Source: Sulfitobacter sp. F26204 (GTDB taxonomy: Bacteria > Pseudomonadota > Alphaproteobacteria > Rhodobacterales > Rhodobacteraceae). Taken from it: a DNA stretch of 64,000 bases. The notes below the pieces were generated by a model. That model was not told the DNA's origin and did no database searches. It saw nothing but the letters and a program-made list of their open reading frames with translations. A program made the position numbers and the translations under genes. This document shows positions 58,485 through 64,000 of this stretch, piece by piece. Position 1 is the stretch's first letter; the number at the start of each line of letters is the position of its first letter. The stretch is taken from the NCBI RefSeq assembly GCF_026410305.1, contig NZ_JAPMLQ010000002.1, positions 124,001-188,000 of the forward strand. Direction: 5' to 3'.

Positions 58485-59542
58485 GGGTCCACTCCGGGCG
58501 GGGGGGCACCGCCCTGAGGGTACAGCGCCATTACCTGAAACAGATTTCCCATTTCCGCACTGTGCGTCAACCGCCTATGCGCGGCGACATGGGATTCCAA
58601 GGCCGCCCCTGTCAGATTGGAGGCAAGAACTTGGGCCCGTTGGGTGATGCCGAGGCGTTCAAGAAAAGTCCCCTGTGCTGTTGGTTGAGTATGGGTGCAA
58701 GCGTTTGCGGCCTCTGCCAACGCCTGAAAATCCACATGTGCTGTCAGATCTGCGTCGCCTGGGGTCTCCAATGGCGACACTTTCTTGTGAGCGCGCAGGG
58801 CTTGCAGCGTGTCGCCGATCAGGTGCCAGCCACCGTAATCAATGATCAGCGCAGTTCCGCCCTGGGCTGTTATGCGTGCGGCCATCTCTTCGACGATCGG
58901 CGCTGCAGCAGCGCAGGTTTCGACCAGATCACCGTCTTGGGTATCCGCGAGTCGGTATGCCAAGGCGGGTTGCGGTTGCGCCGGGGCCAGGCCAAAGCTC
59001 AGCCCCCCGGCGTCCAATCCGACCTGCCGTTCGCGCCATTGCGTGCCATCACGCAGGAACTGGCGGATGGGCAGCGCATCGAAGAATTCATTGGCGATCA
59101 GAAAGAGCGGCTGTTCCGCGAGTTCTTGAATTGTGTCGATCCAGCTGACATCGACGCTTTTCAGCGTTTTTTGCTGCACCTCGCGCAGTGTTGGGGAGGC
59201 CTCGATCAAAGTGACCTGTGCGGCCTCGATAAACCCCGGCACCTGGCGACAGGCCCGCAGCGCATCGGCCATCAATGTACCGCGGCCGGGGCCCAGTTCG
59301 GCCAGTGTAAAGGGCTTGGGCGCTCCTTGATCCAGCCATGTCTGCGCAAGGCAGAGGCCCAGCAGTTCTCCAAACATCTGGCTGATCTCGGGGGCTGTGA
59401 CGAAATCGCCCGAGGTGCCAAAAGGATCACGGGTTGTGTAATAGCCCAAGGTTGGATGCAGCAGGCAGGTGGCCATATATTCGTCGATGCGCATCGGGCC
59501 CTGGGCGCGAATACGTGCAATGATCTGGTCACGCAGGCTCAT
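58481..59542 (-). CDS. MidA/NDUFAF7-family SAM-dependent methyltransferase
   Basis: A 353-residue protein of the NDUFAF7/MidA family, which in mitochondria methylates the NDUFS2 (NuoD) subunit of complex I. The SAM site is [16 protein letters not shown] near residue 85, with [13 protein letters not shown] and [16 protein letters not shown] upstream that define the family, and [13 protein letters not shown] later. An assembly role for complex I is inference for bacteria. It overlaps lgt by 4 bp and pgeF by 4 bp. A long ORF on the opposite strand is a shadow. Confidence 0.88.
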   Translation of the reverse strand: MSLRDQIIARIRAQGPMRIDEYMATCLLHPTLGYYTTRDPFGTSGDFVTAPEISQMFGELLGLCLAQTWLDQGAPKPFTLAELGPGRGTLMADALRACRQVPGFIEAAQVTLIEASPTLREVQQKTLKSVDVSWIDTIQELAEQPLFLIANEFFDALPIRQFLRDGTQWRERQVGLDAGGLSFGLAPAQPQPALAYRLADTQDGDLVETCAAAAPIVEEMAARITAQGGTALIIDYGGWHLIGDTLQALRAHKKVSPLETPGDADLTAHVDFQALAEAANACTHTQPTAQGTFLERLGITQRAQVLASNLTGAALESHVAAHRRLTHSAEMGNLFQVMALYPQGGAPPPGVDP

Positions 59543-60423
59543 GGGTTTCTGCGGGCACGTAGAATAAAGAAGGCCCCGATCAGGATCATCGGCAGGCAAA
59601 GCAGTTGGCCCATCGTCAGGCCGTAGCCGCCTGATTGCAGCGCCAGGCCGAGCGGATTCCCGTCCGAGACAAACTGCGCGTCGGGCTGGCGTACGAATTC
59701 GACGGCGAAGCGCGCTGCGCCATAGCCTGCGAGGAATGTACCCATTACCAGACCTTCGGATTTGAAGGCACCGCGTCGCCATGCCATCCAGATCAGAATA
59801 CCGCCAAGCACAAGCCCTTCGAGCAGTGCCTCATATAATTGCGAGGGGTGGCGGGCGCAGACGCCTGTAACTTCGGGACAATATTGCGCGGCTTGTGTGG
59901 GAAAGGCCACGCCCCACGGCAGGTTTGTCGGACGGCCCCAGAGTTCGGCGTTGATGAAATTGGCGATACGTCCCAGAAACAACCCCGGCGCAAGCCCCAG
60001 CGCGACAAGATCGCCGACAGATAATGTGTTGAGTTTATATCGTTTGGTATAGAAGAACGCGGCCAGGATCACACCGATGGCACCGCCGTGAAACGACATG
60101 CCGCCTTCCCATAGTTGCAAAATGCGCAGGGGGTTGGCGACATAATAGCTGAATTGATAAAAAAGCACATATCCCAACCGTCCGCCAAGGATCACGCCCA
60201 GTATTACCCAGAACAAAAGGTCTTCGATCTGGCCAGGGGTCATGACGGGGCGGTCATTGCGCCACAGTCGCGGGGCACGTGCAGCAGCGACAACAAGTCG
60301 CCAACCCAGCAATATGCCCACGATATAGGCCAGCGCATACCAGCGCAGCGCAAATTCGGTGCCGAAAATCGAGATTGTGAAAATCTCGGGCGAGATGTCG
60401 GGAAATGGGAGCATTGCGTTCAT
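59539..60423 (-). CDS. lgt: Prolipoprotein diacylglyceryl transferase
   Basis: Adds diacylglycerol to the lipobox cysteine of prolipoproteins in the inner membrane. The 294-residue protein has seven hydrophobic segments, the His/Tyr-rich [10 protein letters not shown] and [11 protein letters not shown], the signature [16 protein letters not shown] and HPSQLYEAL with the catalytic Tyr/His. Start [15 protein letters not shown] at the ATG at 60423; the ATG at 60414 is also possible. First gene of lgt-midA-pgeF and divergent from ubiK with 93 bp between. Confidence 0.96.
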   Translation of the reverse strand: MNAMLPFPDISPEIFTISIFGTEFALRWYALAYIVGILLGWRLVVAAARAPRLWRNDRPVMTPGQIEDLLFWVILGVILGGRLGYVLFYQFSYYVANPLRILQLWEGGMSFHGGAIGVILAAFFYTKRYKLNTLSVGDLVALGLAPGLFLGRIANFINAELWGRPTNLPWGVAFPTQAAQYCPEVTGVCARHPSQLYEALLEGLVLGGILIWMAWRRGAFKSEGLVMGTFLAGYGAARFAVEFVRQPDAQFVSDGNPLGLALQSGGYGLTMGQLLCLPMILIGAFFILRARRNP

Positions 60424-60516
60424 GGCGGTGATTGAGACGGGTTGCCGGGGGAAGTCAACCTTGCCTGATCCTGACCTAGCCCCCATATAGAGTTCAAGTG
60501 CAAACCGGAGGCCCAA

Positions 60517-60762
60517 ATGCAGACCCGTAACAAGTTCTTTGACGACATGTCCCAGATGATGACCAACGCAATGGGCGTGGCCCAAGGGGCGAAAAGTGAA
60601 GCTGAAAATGCCCTGAAAGGGATGATGGACCGATGGCTGGCTGATCGCGACTTTGTGACCCGCGAGGAATTCGACGCGGTGCGTGGCATGGCCCAGAAGG
60701 CACGCGAAGAAAACGAAACACTCAAGGCGCGTTTGGATGTCTTGGAAGCAAAGAAGGGCTGA
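60517..60762 (+). CDS. ubiK: Accessory factor UbiK family protein
   Basis: An 81-residue helical protein of the UbiK (BMFP/YqiC) family, which supports ubiquinone biosynthesis. Features are [20 protein letters not shown] at the start and a C-terminal coiled coil, [19 protein letters not shown], ending LEAKKG. Divergent from lgt. A terminator-like stem lies 36 bp downstream. Confidence 0.9.
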   Translation: MQTRNKFFDDMSQMMTNAMGVAQGAKSEAENALKGMMDRWLADRDFVTREEFDAVRGMAQKAREENETLKARLDVLEAKKG

Positions 60763-61088
60763 AACGCCACTTCTATCACGCTGCCGATATAGATGATCAA
60801 AGGGCACCCGTATTTGACAGGGTGCCCTTTGCCTTGATGGGCGAATGTCGATCCATGCCGAAAGCGGCCTTGCAGACCTTTCGCAAGTTGCACAGTTGTC
60901 GCATTCATCCACAACATATTGCAGTTATCCCCTACGAATTGTGGTTATCCCCAGAAAAAGGGTTGCCAGAAGGCGATCTTTGCCTCCACCATATATGGTA
61001 TGGATCGTCGGGGTGCCCACGGTCTATTGTGCAGGCGTCCAAATTTAGGGTCCTTCCCGATCTTGGACATTATAAAAGAGGTGTCAAA
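60763..61088. other. Intergenic region between ubiK and YbjN
   Basis: 326 bp. The first part holds the ubiK terminator. Around 60904-60953 there are three sequences resembling DnaA boxes (TCATCCACA, TTATCCCCT, TTATCCCCA), listed as an observation below. AAGAGG before the YbjN ATG serves as its binding site. Confidence 0.5.
60799..60830 (+). terminator. Terminator after ubiK
   Basis: AAAGGGCACCC / GGGTGCCCTTT, perfect 11-bp stem with 10-base loop. The T-run is short (three T), so efficiency is uncertain. Confidence 0.75.
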
Positions 61089-61589
61089 ATGGCCCTGACC
61101 GAGCAGTACCTGGAAGAAGATATTCATCCCATCGACATCGTCGAAAACCTGGCGGCGCATCACGATTGGGATTTCGACCGGATTTCCGATGAACAGATCG
61201 CCATGGCGGTTGAAGGACAATGGCGAACCTATCAGATCACTTTGGCATGGTCGCCCTTCGACGAAACCCTGCGCCTGATTTGTACATTTGAAATGGATCC
61301 ACCTGCCGAAAAACTTCCCGGTTTGTACGAATTACTGAACTGCGTGAACGATCAGATTTGGGCAGGTGCCTTTACCTATTGGGCCGAACAGAAATTGATG
61401 GTTTATCGCTATGGGCTTGTCTGTACGGGGGGGCAGGATGCCAGTGCCAATCAGATCGACACCATGATCAAGGCGGCCGTGGCCTCGGCAGAGCGCTACT
61501 ATCCGGCGATGCAACTGCAGATATGGGGTGATCAGTCGCCCAAGGAGGCGCTGCAGGTCGCCATTGCAGAGGCCTACGGGCGAGCGTAA
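61089..61589 (+). CDS. YbjN domain-containing protein
   Basis: A 166-residue soluble protein of the YbjN family: DIHPIDIVENLAAHHDWDFDR at the start, CTFEMDPPAEKLPGLYELLNCVND in the middle and a late QIDTMIKAAVASAERYYPAMQ. The family is thought to affect motility or envelope behaviour as a type III chaperone-like fold; no specific role is known here. The ATG follows AGAGG by several bases. proC begins 30 bp downstream, so the two may be transcribed together. Confidence 0.85.
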   Translation: MALTEQYLEEDIHPIDIVENLAAHHDWDFDRISDEQIAMAVEGQWRTYQITLAWSPFDETLRLICTFEMDPPAEKLPGLYELLNCVNDQIWAGAFTYWAEQKLMVYRYGLVCTGGQDASANQIDTMIKAAVASAERYYPAMQLQIWGDQSPKEALQVAIAEAYGRA

Positions 61590-61619
61590 CACTTCCCCTC
61601 AAGATAAAGGGGGAAGATG

Positions 61620-62435
61620 ATGAAAGACAGTCGTATCGCCAAAGATGGCCTTGTGCTTTTGGGCTGTGGCAAGATGGGATCGGCCATGCTGGAAGGCTGG
61701 TTGGCGCGGGGGTTGCCTGCGACATCGGTCTGGGTGATTGATCCGTTTCCTTCGGACTGGGTTCAGGCACAGGGCGTCCATGTGAATGCCGATTTGCCCG
61801 ATACGCCGGCAATCGTATTGGTCGCGGTGAAACCGCAGATGATGGCAGATGCCCTGCCGACCCTTCAGAAAATGGGCAATGGTGAAACGCTGTTTGTCAG
61901 CGTCGCGGCAGGCACTCCCATAGGTTATTTCGAGAAGACCCTTGGCACAGAAACGCCAGTGGTGCGGGCGATGCCGAATACCCCTGCGGCGATTTCGCAG
62001 GGCATTACGGCAATTGTTGCGAATGATGCGGCGGGCGCGCGCGGTCTGGACGAGGCTGAGGTGTTGTTGCGCGCGGTTGGACAGGTTGTGCGTTTGTCAG
62101 ACGAAACGCAGATTGATGCCGTAACAGGTGTGAGCGGTTCTGGTCCTGCCTATGTCTTTCACATGATTGAAACCATGGCAGCCGCTGGTGAAGCTGAGGG
62201 ACTGCCAGCAGAGCTGGCGCTGCAACTGGCCAAAGCAACGGTTGCGGGGGCGGGCGCCCTGGCAATGCAGGCCGAGGAAACCCCTGCGCAACTCCGGGTG
62301 AATGTAACATCACCCAATGGCACAACCCAGGCCGCGCTTGAGGTTTTGATGGATCAGAAGCAAGGCTTTCCTGCCCTATTGGGCCGTGCGGTAAAGGCAG
62401 CAGCGAATCGTTCGAGAGAACTCGCCAATGGATGA
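61620..62435 (+). CDS. proC: Pyrroline-5-carboxylate reductase
   Basis: Last step of proline synthesis, NAD(P)H-dependent. The 271-residue protein has the nucleotide motif LLGCGKMGSAMLEG near residue 12, the MPNTPAAISQGIT segment near 121 and the C-terminal GVSGSGPAYVFHMIETM and VTSPNGTTQAAL signatures. I chose the second ATG at 61620; AAGGGGG is about six bases upstream, while the first ATG at 61617 is closer. It overlaps csaA by 8 bp. Confidence 0.96.
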   Translation: MKDSRIAKDGLVLLGCGKMGSAMLEGWLARGLPATSVWVIDPFPSDWVQAQGVHVNADLPDTPAIVLVAVKPQMMADALPTLQKMGNGETLFVSVAAGTPIGYFEKTLGTETPVVRAMPNTPAAISQGITAIVANDAAGARGLDEAEVLLRAVGQVVRLSDETQIDAVTGVSGSGPAYVFHMIETMAAAGEAEGLPAELALQLAKATVAGAGALAMQAEETPAQLRVNVTSPNGTTQAALEVLMDQKQGFPALLGRAVKAAANRSRELANG

Positions 62436-62778
62436 AACCGGTTCCGACATCACATTCGACGATTTTATGAAGGTCGATATTCGCGTTGGCACCGTGTTGC
62501 GTGCCGAAGCATTCCCCGAAGCGCGCAAACCCGCGATAAAACTCTGGATCGATTTCGGGCCTGAGATTGGCGAACGCAAGACATCAGCTCAGATCACAGT
62601 GCATTATACGCCTGAAACCCTGATTGGCCGTCAGGTCATGGCGGTGGTCAATTTCCCGCCACGCCAGATCGGGCCGTTCATGTCGGAAGTGTTGGTATTG
62701 GGCACATCAGACGATGCCGGGGCGATTGTCCTGCTGTCGCCGGACCATTCCGTCCCGGATGGCGGGCGCATGCATTGA
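62428..62778 (+). CDS. csaA: tRNA-binding protein, CsaA-like
   Basis: A 116-residue OB-fold protein like CsaA, a homodimeric tRNA-binding chaperone-like protein of uncertain physiological role. The motif FDDFMKVDIRVGTVLRAEAFPEARKPA and the C-terminal VVNFPPRQIGPFMSEVLVLG are the tRNA-binding-domain signatures. It overlaps proC by 8 bp and ends three bases before the convergent DUF4150 gene. Confidence 0.92.
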   Translation: MDETGSDITFDDFMKVDIRVGTVLRAEAFPEARKPAIKLWIDFGPEIGERKTSAQITVHYTPETLIGRQVMAVVNFPPRQIGPFMSEVLVLGTSDDAGAIVLLSPDHSVPDGGRMH

Positions 62779-62781
62779 CCG

Positions 62782-63330
62782 TTAGTACAGGTTCTTGTGG
62801 GCAAGATCACTAAAGCGATGCACGTTTTTGCCCTCGGCTTTGACATCGGCAGACCAACTGGTGAAATGGAGCTTGCCGAGGCGTTTCGCGGTGACCAGCC
62901 CCTTCATCGTGACGGCTTCATCCCCGTTTGAGGATTTCACGTCGGGTTTGAGAAGCTTGATCTGCTGATCAATCACCTTGTCGAGCTTGCGATAGGTCTT
63001 TTCCAGTTTCTTATGAATCTTTTGCGTGGTCTTAACCGCCCCCTTCGCCTCTTTGTCAAGTTTGGAGAAAGTTGGATAGGGAATTGGCACGGGACTGGTT
63101 GGAGAGGGTGTTTTACTGGGATCGGGAACCGCCGTAAACATCTTGTGATATGCCTTGTGGGATTTCACCATCGCGGCTTCCAATTGTTTCGTGGCGACGG
63201 TCATTTCCTTGGTCACACCCTCCAGCGCTTTGGTGTCGACGGAGGTTTCCTTGGATTTTATCACCGCATCCTGAAGCGGTTTCAGGAAGTGCAGTCTGCT
63301 CTTTTGCGGTTTTTTCGGTGCCATATCCAT
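62782..63330 (-). CDS. PAAR-like DUF4150 domain protein, orphan
   Basis: A 182-residue protein. Residues 70-88 (DPSKTPSPTSPVPIPYPTF) and 133-180 (SSNGDEAV...GKLHFTSWSADVKAEGKNVHRFSD) together match the PAAR-like DUF4150 fold found at the tips of type VI secretion and similar spikes. Between them is a 40-residue basic helical insertion (QKIHKKLEKTYRKLDK), and residues 1-65 are an additional helical part. No secretion genes are adjacent. The start at 63330 has AAGGGG six bases upstream; the ATG at 63324 is also possible. It converges on csaA. Confidence 0.7.
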   Translation of the reverse strand: MDMAPKKPQKSRLHFLKPLQDAVIKSKETSVDTKALEGVTKEMTVATKQLEAAMVKSHKAYHKMFTAVPDPSKTPSPTSPVPIPYPTFSKLDKEAKGAVKTTQKIHKKLEKTYRKLDKVIDQQIKLLKPDVKSSNGDEAVTMKGLVTAKRLGKLHFTSWSADVKAEGKNVHRFSDLAHKNLY

Positions 63331-63422
63331 GCTGTGCCCCTTGTCACCTGAGAAAAGCATATCGCGAAAGCCGCATTCAGGCAAAGAAATCTGGTGGTTC
63401 AAGACAGGCGCAGGAAGGGGCG

Positions 63423-64000
63423 TTAACCGGCGTCGCCCACAGCCGCGCGCCAATGACGCCGGCACAACGAAACATAGGTTTCATTGCCGCCAATCTGCAC
63501 CTGCGCCCCGTCTTTCAGGGCGTGGCCTCCTGAATCCATGCGCACGACCATGGTGGCTTTTTTCCCGCAGTGACAGATCGTGCGGACCTCGCGCATTTCG
63601 TCAGCCAGGGCAAGCAGGGTGGCCGATCCGGGAAACAGTTGCCCGCGAAAATCAACGCGCAGTCCGAAACACATGACCGGCACATGCAGATCGTCCACAG
63701 CCCGGGCCAGTTGCCAGACCTGATCCGCTTCGAGAAATTGCGCTTCGTCCACAAAAACACAAGCGCAGGGTCCAGTTTCAAATCGTTGTTTCAACTTTGC
63801 AAACAGATCTTCGCCCGGTGCATAGGTTTCTGCCTCTTCGCCGATACCGATACGCGAGGCGATGCGCCCTTCACCGGCGCGTCCGTCAAACTGTGCAGTC
63901 AGCAAGTATGGGGTCATGCCGCGTTCAACGTAATTGTGCGCGGCTTGCAGAAGCACAGTGGATTTGCCTGCGTTCATGGTGGAGTAATGGAAGTAGAGTT
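63423..64000 (-). CDS. tdk: Thymidine kinase (5' end beyond window)
   Basis: Phosphorylates thymidine in salvage. The visible 3' part includes the P-loop (STMNAGKST), FVDEAQFL for catalysis, LRVDFRGQLFPG for the lasso region and C-terminal Cys/His pairs in TICHCGKKA and SLCRRHW that bind zinc. The open frame continues past position 64000 (LYFHYSTMNAGKS), so the true start is outside the window; the ATG at 63977 is internal. The gene is upstream of the DUF4150 gene with 92 bp between. Confidence 0.93.
   Translation of the reverse strand, partial: LYFHYSTMNAGKSTVLLQAAHNYVERGMTPYLLTAQFDGRAGEGRIASRIGIGEEAETYAPGEDLFAKLKQRFETGPCACVFVDEAQFLEADQVWQLARAVDDLHVPVMCFGLRVDFRGQLFPGSATLLALADEMREVRTICHCGKKATMVVRMDSGGHALKDGAQVQIGGNETYVSLCRRHWRAAVGDAG

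Noticed and set aside
58478..59626. Long plus-strand reading frame opposite the MidA gene
   Set aside because: Antisense shadow; the minus-strand MidA protein has clear SAM motifs.
62782..63330. A type VI secretion cluster
   Set aside because: No VgrG, Hcp, Tss sheath or baseplate gene lies nearby; only the DUF4150 protein is visible.

Overview
The window is a 64-kb piece of a chromosome from an alphaproteobacterium, most likely a marine Rhodobacterales (Roseobacter-group) bacterium. The evidence is gene content and style: a phaA-phaB pair, an F1-only atpHAGDC operon without F0 genes, DUF2125, DUF1150 beside Hsp20, DUF2161, an extensin-like M15 relative, two YdcH/DUF465 proteins, a fused Sat-CysC, MidA beside Lgt, and an H-type lectin protein. 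DNA is moderately GC-rich and densely coded on both strands, with many 1- to 17-bp gene overlaps. I see no rRNA, tRNA, CRISPR array, insertion sequence or prophage. The family names are recognised from sequence motifs; nothing was searched.

Layout. 1-8.2 kb: polyprenyl diphosphate synthase (minus), DUF2007 and a TrmN6-like methyltransferase, a YdcH protein, a YddG-like exporter, a 640-bp gene-poor stretch, the phaA-phaB operon, an EAL-domain protein, tag and a DUF454 membrane protein. 8.2-12.8 kb: rpsD with its terminator, hisC-tyrC-extensin-like operon, DUF2125. 12.8-17.8 kb: ChaC, an ExbB/MotA-like channel protein coupled to a long coiled-coil OmpA/MotB-like protein, an M23 peptidase. 17.7-24 kb: clpA, gloB, a methyltransferase, trmL and an acidic membrane-anchored protein of unknown function. 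24.1-29.1 kb: atpHAGDC ending in a strong terminator. 29.2-33.6 kb: nitronate monooxygenase-like protein, a small exported protein, H-type lectin, prs, a kappa-GST-like isomerase and a hydrolase.

33.7-39.8 kb: minus-strand housekeeping run (threonine aldolase, YcgN, ribF, MaoC, HAD, ppaC, YjbR), then DUF2161. 40-42.2 kb: groES-groEL behind a CIRCE operator and a good promoter. 42.3-47.2 kb: soluble histidine kinase and response regulator, EamA transporter, Nudix, lipase-like lipoprotein and an orphan PhnM. 47.1-50.8 kb: purEK, YdcH, Hsp20-DUF1150, PhzF-like. 50.8-56.1 kb: sat-cysC, a membrane [2Fe-2S]-cyclase fusion, trxB and a divergent Lrp regulator. 56.1-64 kb: a Hint-fold protein lacking its cysteine, a 47-residue basic protein, the pgeF-midA-lgt operon with 4-bp overlaps, ubiK, YbjN, proC-csaA, an orphan PAAR-like DUF4150 protein, and tdk running off the right edge.

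Most of the window is core metabolism. The least ordinary items are the ExbB-like/OmpA coiled-coil pair, the six-TM ferredoxin-cyclase fusion, the orphan DUF4150 protein, the Cys-less Hint protein and the acidic anchored protein. None can be called a new system from this sequence alone.
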